DNA from: Robertmurraya korlensis NBRC 107688
GTDB taxonomy: Bacteria; Bacillota; Bacilli; Bacillales; Cytobacillaceae
Assembly (NCBI RefSeq): GCF_001591645.1
Contig: NZ_BCVH01000013.1
Span: forward strand, 43,596 to 107,595
Reading direction: 5' to 3'
DNA: 64,000 nt
Shown here: positions 26,790 to 34,320 of the stretch, piece by piece
How positions within the stretch are numbered: the first letter of the stretch is position 1
How the letters are laid out: each line of letters begins with the position of its first letter
The notes under the pieces: generated by a model
What the model was told of the DNA's origin: nothing
The model's database searches: none
What the model saw: the letters and a program-made list of their open reading frames with translations, nothing else
Program-made: the position numbers and the translations under genes

Positions 26790-27188
26790 CTACTCCTCGT
26801 CTTTCTTCTGCTTAATGATGTCTTCCGTTATAACACTTGATAGTTCAAGTTCATCACCACTTGTTATTTCTTCACATTGACGAATGGCCATGTTAATTTC
26901 ATAGATTCGTTGTTTCAGAGAGTCAATTTGCTTCAAGCGATCTTTCACATGAACAATATATTCGACCGCTTGGTGATGACTTGGAGGACGACTAGCAAAA
27001 AACTTTCTTACAGGAGACAAGGATTGATAAAACGCATCCTCTGCTCGTCTTTTTTCTTCGTACTTTGTAATTTTATTTTTCAACTCATTAATTTCTTGTT
27101 CCTTTGTAAATAAAATTCGTTGAAGTATGCTCGTAATCTCAGAGGAAGAAAAATAGAAGTACCGATTCAATTCATCTCGAACAATCAC
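26790..27188 (-). CDS. Unknown coiled-coil protein in operon with amt
   Basis: 132 residues from GTG 27188 with GGAG 7 bp upstream. Two charged helices with heptad character are visible (about 28-52, EQEINELKNKITKYEEKRRA; and about 80-108, HVKDRLKQIDSLKQRIYEIN), joined by a basic proline-containing turn (SPVRKFFASRPPSHHQ). The tail is acidic. No signal peptide or membrane segment, so cytoplasmic. The tight coupling to amt and a shared nitrogen box suggest a partner or modulator of the channel, perhaps in place of GlnK. That is inference; I do not recognise the family. Confidence 0.7.
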   Translation of the reverse strand: MIVRDELNRYFYFSSSEITSILQRILFTKEQEINELKNKITKYEEKRRAEDAFYQSLSPVRKFFASRPPSHHQAVEYIVHVKDRLKQIDSLKQRIYEINMAIRQCEEITSGDELELSSVITEDIIKQKKDEE

Positions 27189-27210
27189 GTAAATTCTCCT
27201 GACATGTAAA

Positions 27211-27227
27211 TGTTATATTTCCTTACA
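27211..27227. promoter_or_regulatory. TnrA/GlnR box before the amt operon
   Basis: TGTTATATTTCCTTACA fits TGTNA-N7-TNACA. Its centre is only about 30 bp before the first start codon and it overlaps a TATAAC that may be the -10. That position would fit repression (GlnR under nitrogen excess) better than TnrA activation. Confidence 0.55.
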
Positions 27228-27301
27228 TGATATCAATATTAAGAGAATTTGTATACAGTAATTAATTGAAAATTTTGTTCAATTTGTTTTTCACTGAAAA
27301 A

Positions 27302-27323
27302 CACCCTATGACGTCATAGGGTG
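27302..27323 (-). terminator. Terminator after the transketolase genes
   Basis: CACCCTATGAC and GTCATAGGGTG form a perfect 11-bp stem followed on the minus strand by TTTTTC. Confidence 0.85.
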
Positions 27324-27337
27324 CCTCATTTAACTAT

Positions 27338-28294
27338 CTATTTAATGATAATTTCTCTAGCTTCCTCAGCAATATCTCTAGCAGTCAATTTATAGAATTC
27401 CATTAAATAGTCCATTTTTCCAACCTGGCCAAATTGTTCTTTTACCCCAATTCGCCTCATTCTTGTTGGACATTGCTCACCTAACACCTCAGCGACAGCA
27501 CTACCTAACCCTCCAATTACATTATGATTTTCTGCTGTAACGACTGCTTTCGTTTTCGTTGCATATTTTACAATTAACTCTTTATCGATAGGTTTTATAG
27601 AGAACATATCAATCACCGTGGCTTCCACTCCCTGCTCTTTAAGAAGATCTGCTGCCTTCAGTGATTCTGCGACCATGATACCACAAGCAATAATCGTGAC
27701 ATCTCCTCCCTCTCTTAATACTTTCCCTTTCCCGGTCTCAAAAACTTCTCTTTCATCATAAAGCTTCACACTGTTTTTTCGAATAGTCCGGATATAGTGA
27801 ATTCCATATTCCTTCTCACTCTTCCGAAGCAAGTAACCTAACATGGTAGAATCACTCACCTCATACACTTTCGCATTAGGAATAAGACGAACTAGTCCTA
27901 AATCCTCAAATGCCATATGCGTTCCACCATTATGCTCCGCAGATACACCCGCGTCAGATCCTAGAATTTTAATATTAGTTTTTGCATAAGCACCGGATAT
28001 AAATAACTGATCAAAGGCTCGACGAGTAGCAAACTGTCCAAACGTATGGACGAAAGGAATTTTCCCAGTGAGAGATAAACCCGAAGCGACACCAATCATA
28101 TTGGCTTCCATTATGCCACAGTTTATTAATTGGTCTGGAATCTCTTTCATAATTTTATTTGTTGAAATGGCACTCATTAAATCTGCTTCCAATGCAACAA
28201 CATTGGGATTCGCCTTAGCAAGTTCTAGAAGTGTGTTTGCATACATTTGACGCATTTCTATATTTTCTAACTTGTAAGTAGATGTATGAATCAT
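27338..28294 (-). CDS. Transketolase-like C-terminal subunit (split enzyme)
   Basis: 318 residues. It contains the pyrimidine-binding domain (about 10-175, with the cofactor-activating glutamate region NCGIMEANMIGVASGLSLTG near 57-76) and the C-terminal transketolase domain (about 190-310, VTIIACGIMVAESLKAAD). The start overlaps the stop of the N-terminal subunit by 4 bp (ATGA), so the two chains are made together. Split transketolases transfer two-carbon ketol units in several sugar pathways. Here the pair follows an ascorbate-type PTS, so the donor is probably the imported phosphosugar. Confidence 0.87.
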   Translation of the reverse strand: MIHTSTYKLENIEMRQMYANTLLELAKANPNVVALEADLMSAISTNKIMKEIPDQLINCGIMEANMIGVASGLSLTGKIPFVHTFGQFATRRAFDQLFISGAYAKTNIKILGSDAGVSAEHNGGTHMAFEDLGLVRLIPNAKVYEVSDSTMLGYLLRKSEKEYGIHYIRTIRKNSVKLYDEREVFETGKGKVLREGGDVTIIACGIMVAESLKAADLLKEQGVEATVIDMFSIKPIDKELIVKYATKTKAVVTAENHNVIGGLGSAVAEVLGEQCPTRMRRIGVKEQFGQVGKMDYLMEFYKLTARDIAEEAREIIIK

Positions 28295-29142
28295 CTGGCC
28301 ACACCCTTTCCAGATCTGTGTTCCAAGTCATCAATCGCTTGTAAAATAGCTTCTTCATCTGCTTGGCTAGGACGGATATGATGGTTATCAACCTTTTGTT
28401 CTAAGTATGGTACGCCTTGACCTTTAGTCGTGTCTAAAATAATGGCCACTGGACGTTCTGTTTGCTCTTTTCCTTTTTTAATAGCATCATAAATTTGTCC
28501 TAATGAACTACCGTCTACTTTCAGTGAATAGAAGCCAAACGCCTTGAACTTCTTTTCAAAGTCAAATGGATTAATAATATCCTTAGTTAAACCATCGAGT
28601 TGCTTCTTATTATCGTCAATGAAGACAAAAAGTCGATTTAACTTATGATGGGCTGCAAATTGAAACGCCTCCCAGCATTGTCCTTCATTTAATTCACCAT
28701 CTCCCACAATACAAAAAGTATAGTTATCTTTCTTTGAAAGCTTATGTGAGAGAGCCACTCCAACAGCCGCAGAAATCCCTTGTCCCAATGATCCAGTTGT
28801 CATATCAACACCTGGTGTTAAATTCCGGTCCGGATGGGAAGGAAGTGTTGTTCCATTGTTATTGAGAGTATATAGTACCTCCTCTGGAAAATACCCTTTT
28901 ACCGCTAATGTTGCATAAAGACCTGGTCCCCCATGTCCTTTCGATAAAATGAAATAGTCTCGCTTTTCCCAATCCGGATTTTTCGGATCTATCTTCATAA
29001 CTCCTCCATACAACACCGCCAAGGTTTCAATGATTGATAAACTTCCCCCATAATGACCAAAACCCAGATGATAGAGCTCTTTTAATGTCTTTAATCGGAT
29101 CTCATCCCGAAACTGTTCCACCTTCTCTAACTCAATACTCAT
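28291..29142 (-). CDS. Transketolase-like N-terminal (TPP-binding) subunit
   Basis: 283 residues. The thiamine-diphosphate motif starts at GDGELNEGQCWEAFQFAAHH near 148-167, and histidines of the active site appear in YFILSKGHGGPGLYATLAV near 63-81. It matches the first domain of transketolase. With the gene that overlaps its end it rebuilds one full enzyme. A stem-loop at 29179-29231 separates it from the PTS channel gene. The sugar specificity cannot be told; apulose- and sulfosugar-type split transketolases show that such pairs often serve special substrates. Confidence 0.88.
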   Translation of the reverse strand: MSIELEKVEQFRDEIRLKTLKELYHLGFGHYGGSLSIIETLAVLYGGVMKIDPKNPDWEKRDYFILSKGHGGPGLYATLAVKGYFPEEVLYTLNNNGTTLPSHPDRNLTPGVDMTTGSLGQGISAAVGVALSHKLSKKDNYTFCIVGDGELNEGQCWEAFQFAAHHKLNRLFVFIDDNKKQLDGLTKDIINPFDFEKKFKAFGFYSLKVDGSSLGQIYDAIKKGKEQTERPVAIILDTTKGQGVPYLEQKVDNHHIRPSQADEEAILQAIDDLEHRSGKGVAR

Positions 29143-29178
29143 GTAGCATTCTCCTTTTCTCCTAATCTTTTAAAATAA

Positions 29179-29231
29179 GAAACCCTTCCAGGGAAAGTTC
29201 TCATAAAGCGAACGGCCCTGTGAAGGGTTTC
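29179..29231 (-). terminator. Stem-loop between PTS IIC and transketolase genes
   Basis: GAAACCCTTCCAGGG pairs with CCCTGTGAAGGGTTTC (one bulge) around a 20-nt middle. On the minus strand it is followed by TTATTTTAAAAG. It is a likely partial terminator within the operon. Confidence 0.65.
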
Positions 29232-29236
29232 ATTAA

Positions 29237-30607
29237 TTAGGCCTGGATTTGTTGTGTTTTATTCTTGTCTTTTTTAAAGAATCCGTACACTACTGCTAGT
29301 AATACGAGTCCTACTACAGTAACCGTCACACCAGTGGCTCCAAATGAGTTTGCAACATTACCAAGAATAATTCCAGATGCTGCAAAGTCTGCATCAGAGA
29401 ATGTCGTACTAGCAAAACCTAGATCTCCTAATACCGGCATTAAGAAAACAGGTAAGAAAGTAATTAACAAACCATTAGCAAAAGATCCTATAGTGGCACC
29501 CCGAACTCCACCAGTCGCATTTCCAAACACTCCAGCTGTCGCACCAGTAAAGAAATGTGGAACCACACCAGGCAAGATAATAACTGCTCCAGCCATGCCA
29601 AGGAACATCATTCCAACAATTCCACCTAGGAAACTACAAAAGAAACCTATTAATACAGCATTCGGTGCGTATGGAAATACAATCGGACAATCGAGCGCCG
29701 GTTTTGAATCTGGTACAATTTTTGTAGAAATCCCTTTAAAAGCGGGCACAATTTCAGCTAAAACAAGGCGAACACCTGATAGAATTACAAATACCCCAGC
29801 TGCAAAAGTAACTGCTTGAATAAGAGAGAAAACGAGATAATGAGTACCACCGCTCAGCTCACCTTCTACATAAGCTGGACCTGCAAATAGCGCTATAACG
29901 ACATAAAGAATGGTCATCGTTAACGCAATTGTTACTGAACTATCACGCAAAAACCCAAGGCCTTTTGGAAATTTGATTTCCTCTGTTGAACGAGAACCCT
30001 TCCCTACAACTTTTCCGACAAGACCTGATAGAACATAACCTAAGCTTGAAAAATGGCCAAATCCTACACTATCATTCCCAATAATCTTTCTCATGAACGG
30101 CTGACAAATCGCAGGAAAGGCTGCCATAGTTAACCCTAATGCTAGCGACCCAACAATAATAAGAGGAATTCCTTCTAATCCTGATACAACAAGGATTACT
30201 GCAAGCATACATGCCATATACAACGTATGATGCCCAGTTAAAAAAATGTATTTTAACCTAGTGAATCGGGCAATTAAGATGTTAGCCAACATTCCAAAGA
30301 ACATGATAAATGCAGTTACACCACCGTATTCCGTTAATGCCATGGCAACGATCGCCTCATTATTCGGAACCACACCATTTACATTAAATGCTTCCTGAAA
30401 CATCTTTCCAAAAGGATCAAGGGAGCCAACGATTACACCAGCACCTGCAGAAATGACAATGAAACCAAGGAAGGTCTTGACAGTGCCTTTAATAATATCA
30501 CTAGCAGGCTTTTTTAAGATTAATAATCCAACGAGCGATATTAACGCAACTAACACAGCAGGCGTACTCAAAATATCCATCACTAACTTTAGTAATCTCT
30601 CACCCAT
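29237..30607 (-). CDS. ulaA: PTS ascorbate-type transporter, membrane subunit IIC
   Basis: 456 residues with about 11 membrane helices, of the SgaT/UlaA family (PTS L-ascorbate superfamily). Family wording includes VGFGHFSSLGYVLSGLVGK near 180-198 and GATAGVFGNATGGVRGATIGSFANG near 354-378. It imports and, with IIB and IIA, phosphorylates its sugar. The ascorbate label is only the family name: no ula catabolic genes (lactonase, decarboxylase, epimerases) are here, and the split transketolase suggests another substrate. Confidence 0.82.
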   Translation of the reverse strand: MGERLLKLVMDILSTPAVLVALISLVGLLILKKPASDIIKGTVKTFLGFIVISAGAGVIVGSLDPFGKMFQEAFNVNGVVPNNEAIVAMALTEYGGVTAFIMFFGMLANILIARFTRLKYIFLTGHHTLYMACMLAVILVVSGLEGIPLIIVGSLALGLTMAAFPAICQPFMRKIIGNDSVGFGHFSSLGYVLSGLVGKVVGKGSRSTEEIKFPKGLGFLRDSSVTIALTMTILYVVIALFAGPAYVEGELSGGTHYLVFSLIQAVTFAAGVFVILSGVRLVLAEIVPAFKGISTKIVPDSKPALDCPIVFPYAPNAVLIGFFCSFLGGIVGMMFLGMAGAVIILPGVVPHFFTGATAGVFGNATGGVRGATIGSFANGLLITFLPVFLMPVLGDLGFASTTFSDADFAASGIILGNVANSFGATGVTVTVVGLVLLAVVYGFFKKDKNKTQQIQA

Positions 30608-30649
30608 GTTATAGGCCTCCTTTTAATCTCATTCATTTATTTCAATAGA

Positions 30650-30931
30650 TTAGAGTATTCCTTTTTGTTCAAGTACTTCTTTTAGCTTTGTCCGAAGTCC
30701 ATCTAGATCGATAATACTCTCTATGACGATAACCTCTCCTAAGTGTCCCATTCCTTCGGCAATATCTTTTGCTGCGATGAATAAATCTGCTGCATCAGGT
30801 GTAGCAGAACTTAAATCAGAATGTTCCACTTCAATTCCACTTACCCCAAGCTCTGATAAGATTTGTTGAACATTCATTTCTAACATAAAACTGCTACCTA
30901 ACCCTGAACCACAGACCGCTAAAATCTTCAT
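30650..30931 (-). CDS. ulaB: PTS ascorbate-type subunit IIB
   Basis: 93 residues from ATG 30931, chosen for its AGGAGG at good distance; a frame open to 30985 would overlap the regulator. The N-terminal loop KILAVCGSGLGSSFM carries the phosphorylated cysteine at residue 7. This is a single IIB domain that takes phosphate from EIIA and hands it to the IIC-bound sugar. No separate EIIA gene is present; the neighbouring regulator ends in an EIIA domain. Confidence 0.87.
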   Translation of the reverse strand: MKILAVCGSGLGSSFMLEMNVQQILSELGVSGIEVEHSDLSSATPDAADLFIAAKDIAEGMGHLGEVIVIESIIDLDGLRTKLKEVLEQKGIL

Positions 30932-30981
30932 ATTAACCCTCCTAAATTTTGATATGACCCTATATATAAAAAAATTATTGC

Positions 30982-33042
30982 TCACGAAATGATAGAATAC
31001 TGTTTAAACATCTCCAGAATGCTTTCCATCGAATCGACCTCTTTTAATAAATCTATATTTTTACTATTACTAAGAAGCTTTGTTAACTGCGAAAGCGCCT
31101 TTAAATGGGTAGTATTATCAATTGCTGCTATACAAAACAACAGCCTTACGGGATAATCTTCATTATCTAGAAAGTAGACAGGCGTTTTTAACTTTAAAAA
31201 GCTCATTCCCACTTTATTAACGCCAGAATCAGGTCTTGCATGAGGAATAGCTACCTCAGGGCCAATGACTACATATGGTCCAAGTGTTTTTATATTATCA
31301 ATCATTGAATCAATATAGGTTGTTTCAATTACCCCATTCATGACTAATGGTTTAGCTGCTACTGTAACAGCCTCTTCCCAACTAGAAAGCTGATCCATTA
31401 TTTGGATGGTTTCTTCCTTTAATAAATCACTTAACACAGGTTTTTCCTCCCTCTTTACTTCCACTCTTTTATGAAAAGTCAATTGACTTAATGCTTTTTT
31501 CAGTCCTGTTTCATCATATACATTTGCATATTGACCTATTGTTTGGAATAATTCTTTAATAGAAATGTCCTTATATTGAATCCCTAATAAGCATTGGTAT
31601 ACTTCATTCACTAGATTGTTTTTTTCATTAGGAGTCATAATCGGCTTTACATAGAAACAAGGAATCTTTGAGTCTATCTCTACTGTGGAAAATAACAAAT
31701 CGTACTGCTCGGTATTTTCAGCATAGAAATCCTGTAAAGACAAAGTTTTTTCGACTGAGATTTCGGAGAATAATGACTCTAACAGGTGTTTGACCATAAG
31801 GGAGGAACTTATTCCACTTGGACAAACTACGATTGCCCGTTTCTTTTTAGGGATAGTTTTCTTGGGACTTTGTAATAGAGCTCCAAAGTGGATGGTAATA
31901 AATCCAATCTCCTCCTCCGGAATCGTGATGCTAAGCAGAGATTCAATAGGCAGTAGCAACTCACTTACAATCGAATACAATTCTTTATGTTCGCTTTTGA
32001 TTTGCTCTAGAAGGGGATTGGTTATTGGAATTCGATACTTCATTCGGAAATATGCAGGTTTTAAATGCTGATACAAGGTTTGTATTGCTTCGTTTTTCTT
32101 CTCAAATACAATTGCTGTTTTCGATTCAAAGTCATACACGAGCTGGTCACAAAGTTTAAACAGTAAGTCTCTATCACTTTCTAAACTTTGTTGATTTCCT
32201 AATGATAACCCAAGAAATTGGATCGTCATAAAACAGACTTCTGTTTCCAATTCCTCAATTTGAAGATATTTAAATAACGATTGAGCTACATCCCACAATG
32301 AATCCTTTTTTAACAACTCTATTTCATCTTGATGATAACGGACGAACTTCATTTCTTTTAAGCGATAAAAATATAAAACTAAGAAATAAGCAAATTGATT
32401 CAAGCGATCCTCTACAAACTGAAGGTGGAATTGCTTCTGAATTTCATTAAGAGTACCCTTAATAAAATTAATATGAATCTGTTCTTTATTCCCTAGTAAT
32501 AAAAAAATAAGCTTATGAAAATAGGGTAAATCGGTTAGCCGAGACAAATGATGTTGAACCAAAACTCTTTTATCTAATTCAGTTCCATAAAGATGATACC
32601 CAACTTGTCTTGAATAACGGATTTCTACAAGAAACGGCGCATTCGCTCCATTTGCTTTTTTCACGTCAGAGATGACTGTATTTTTACTAACTTGTAAAAG
32701 CTGTGTTAAATGTACCGATGATATTGGCTCTTCCCTAATAAAAAGGTACAAATATATAAAACTCAAACGCTCGTTCTCTGAAAATATAAAATCCTGGTCA
32801 GAAACATCTAAACGATGGTTATAAAAATACTCCACCACTGTTTCCGGAATGGCGATGTATTTTGTTCCCTTATAAGGAATAGAAGGAAGTTCTCTCTTTT
32901 TTAACCAATGATTAATTTTTTCCAAATCATACGATACTTGCCTTCTAGTTAAATTGGTTTTATCTATTACCTGCTTTAATGTAGTTTTTTTCACCTGGAG
33001 AAGGTGCTTCATTAAAAGTGCTGGACGTTTCTCAATCATCAT
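30982..33042 (-). CDS. PRD-containing regulator with EIIB-like and EIIA domains
   Basis: 686 residues. Order: two N-terminal helix-turn-helix segments (about 8-60 and 85-140), two PRD domains (about 185-290 and 300-400), an EIIB-like domain with KKRAIVVCPSGISSSLMVKH near 405-424, and a C-terminal type-2 EIIA domain (about 540-680) with its active histidine in VAIPHARPDSG near 593-603. This is the DNA-binding activator type (ManR/LicR-like), whose activity follows phosphorylation by HPr and PTS proteins. It heads the PTS-transketolase operon and its EIIA domain may also serve as the missing EIIA. Confidence 0.87.
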   Translation of the reverse strand: MMIEKRPALLMKHLLQVKKTTLKQVIDKTNLTRRQVSYDLEKINHWLKKRELPSIPYKGTKYIAIPETVVEYFYNHRLDVSDQDFIFSENERLSFIYLYLFIREEPISSVHLTQLLQVSKNTVISDVKKANGANAPFLVEIRYSRQVGYHLYGTELDKRVLVQHHLSRLTDLPYFHKLIFLLLGNKEQIHINFIKGTLNEIQKQFHLQFVEDRLNQFAYFLVLYFYRLKEMKFVRYHQDEIELLKKDSLWDVAQSLFKYLQIEELETEVCFMTIQFLGLSLGNQQSLESDRDLLFKLCDQLVYDFESKTAIVFEKKNEAIQTLYQHLKPAYFRMKYRIPITNPLLEQIKSEHKELYSIVSELLLPIESLLSITIPEEEIGFITIHFGALLQSPKKTIPKKKRAIVVCPSGISSSLMVKHLLESLFSEISVEKTLSLQDFYAENTEQYDLLFSTVEIDSKIPCFYVKPIMTPNEKNNLVNEVYQCLLGIQYKDISIKELFQTIGQYANVYDETGLKKALSQLTFHKRVEVKREEKPVLSDLLKEETIQIMDQLSSWEEAVTVAAKPLVMNGVIETTYIDSMIDNIKTLGPYVVIGPEVAIPHARPDSGVNKVGMSFLKLKTPVYFLDNEDYPVRLLFCIAAIDNTTHLKALSQLTKLLSNSKNIDLLKEVDSMESILEMFKQYSIIS

Positions 33043-33248
33043 CTATGCCTCCTGTAATAAATATATATTAAAGCGCTTACATTTTGTGTTGTGATTGGGA
33101 ACAAATGATGTCATTGTAACATTACAAAATTACGCTCAACTTCTCTTTAGTGTACTTTTTGTAATATATATCGTTAATGGACCAAGAAATGTCTTTTTTA
33201 ATGTAAAGACCATAGACTTTGTTGGATGTATTTGTTAATAACACGAAT
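33043..33248. promoter_or_regulatory. cre-like box and upstream region of the PRD-PTS operon
   Basis: On the minus strand 33068-33081 reads TGTAAGCGCTTTAA, one mismatch from the CcpA consensus TGWAARCGYTWNCW. It lies 26-39 bp before the regulator start, fitting catabolite repression of the operon. The rest of this gap (to the terminator at 33249) shows no gene or clear structure. Confidence 0.6.
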
Positions 33249-33275
33249 AAAGCGACTGTTCAATAAACAGCCGCT
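33249..33275 (-). terminator. Terminator of the His-rich protein gene
   Basis: AGCGGCTGTT and AACAGTCGCT (minus strand) form a stem with one mismatch, followed by TTATT. Confidence 0.65.
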
Positions 33276-33283
33276 CCCCTTCA

Positions 33284-33619
33284 TTAATAATACGGATAAC
33301 CACCATAAGGATTATAAGCTTGATAAGGCGTGGCTGTTGGATATCCATATCCATAACCCGTTCCTTGAGTTAAAGTACCTGCCACAAGTCCACCAAGTAG
33401 ACCACCAGCTAACGGAGCAGCTCCATATCCTCCACCATAGTAGCCTCCGTGATGGTGTCCTCCATGGTGATGCCCACCGTGGTGATGACCTCCATGGTGA
33501 TGGCCTCCGTGGTGATGACCTCCGTGATGGTGTCCGTGGTGATGGCCTCCGTGATGGTGTCCGTGGTGATGACCACCGTGAGAATGGCCTCCGCCGTATA
33601 CATTTCGTTCATTAGTCAT
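33284..33619 (-). CDS. His/Gly-repeat protein (HHHGG repeats)
   Basis: 111 residues. After MTNERNVYGGG come about 45 residues of GGHHHGHHH and HHHGG repeats with roughly 30 histidines. Then a short hydrophobic glycine stretch (APLAGGLLGGLVAGTLTQG near 68-86) and a Tyr/Gly/Pro-rich tail (GYGYGYP...GGYPYY). No signal peptide. AGAGG lies before the ATG. The repeats should bind Ni, Zn or Cu strongly; the tail resembles tyrosine-rich spore coat proteins. A sigma-K-like promoter lies upstream, so a spore coat or crust role is plausible. Unknown function; the opposite-strand frames here are repeat shadows. Confidence 0.75.
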   Translation of the reverse strand: MTNERNVYGGGHSHGGHHHGHHHGGHHHGHHHGGHHHGGHHHGGHHHGGHHHGGHHHGGYYGGGYGAAPLAGGLLGGLVAGTLTQGTGYGYGYPTATPYQAYNPYGGYPYY

Positions 33620-33659
33620 ATCTTATTACCTCTTTCATTACATATTTGTCCTACTCCTT

Positions 33660-33687
33660 TACTGTATGTATCTAATTGGACATATGT
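33660..33687 (-). promoter_or_regulatory. Candidate sigma-K promoter of the His-rich protein gene
   Basis: On the minus strand CATACAGTA (33660-33668) fits the sigma-K -10 CATANNNTA exactly, and AC lies 17 bp upstream at 33686-33687 as in the sigma-K -35. It is about 40 bp before the start codon. A match this short can arise by chance in AT-rich DNA. Confidence 0.45.
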
Positions 33688-33775
33688 ATGGGCAAATGGA
33701 GCGATATGGTTCCTTTTTGTAAACAACACTGATACAATCATATGAAAGACAAAAAATGAAACGAAGGTGACAACT

Positions 33776-34156
33776 GTGATTGAGATAAGAACTTCTACAC
33801 TCAGTGATGGAGAGCTCAATAGAGGCGTATTTGCAACAAGAGATATTAAAAAAGGTGAACTAATCCATGAGGCACCTGTTATTCCTTATCCAAATGACCA
33901 GCATGAACATATCGAAAAAACACTTCTTGCGGATTATGCATTTGAATATGGTATTAATCATTCCGCACTCCTGCTTGGCTACGGTATGTTGTTCAACCAT
34001 TCCTATGAGCCAAATGCAACGTATGAGATCAACTTTCCAAATCATACCTTTGACTTTTATGCTTACAAAGATATAAAAGCTGGAGAAGAAGTACTAATAA
34101 ACTATAATGGTGAAGAAGATAATCAAGATCCACTTTGGTTTAATGAAGAAAAATAA
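33776..34156 (+). CDS. Small SET-domain protein
   Basis: About 126 residues from GTG 33776, preferred over GTG 33767 because AGGTGA sits 5 bp before it. The whole protein is a minimal SET fold: NRGVFATRDIKKGELI near 15-30, the NHS motif in GYGMLFNHSYEPNATY near 71-86, and the closing AGEEVLINYNGE near 104-115 with the conserved tyrosine. SET proteins methylate lysines, and this one lacks pre- and post-SET zinc parts. Its target is unknown. Its 5' side faces the His-rich gene. Confidence 0.8.
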   Translation: MIEIRTSTLSDGELNRGVFATRDIKKGELIHEAPVIPYPNDQHEHIEKTLLADYAFEYGINHSALLLGYGMLFNHSYEPNATYEINFPNHTFDFYAYKDIKAGEEVLINYNGEEDNQDPLWFNEEK

Positions 34157-34162
34157 CAACGA

Positions 34163-34192
34163 AAAGTCTCAGTTCACTCTGAGGCTTTTTTT
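34163..34192 (+). terminator. Terminator after the SET gene
   Basis: AAGTCTCAG and CTGAGGCTT form a stem (one G-T pair) followed by TTTTT. Confidence 0.8.
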
Positions 34193-34320
34193 AATTTTGT
34201 TAATTATTTCGACAAAAGATCTAGGAGAATAGTATTGAATTTTCCAATTATGAGCCGATAATAGTAAATGAAGATAGATAATTCATCGAATAACATTAAA
34301 CTACAAAGGAGCAACCATCG

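Noticed and set aside
29265..29819. 184-codon plus-strand ORF over the PTS IIC gene
   Set aside because: Antisense shadow of a gene with clear membrane helices and family signatures.
33226..33745. Opposite-strand and shifted frames over the His-rich gene (long His/Asp/Gly or Met/Val/Thr repeats)
   Set aside because: Antisense and frameshifted readings of the HHHGG codon repeat; only the minus-strand frame 33284-33619 has a ribosome site and a sensible protein.
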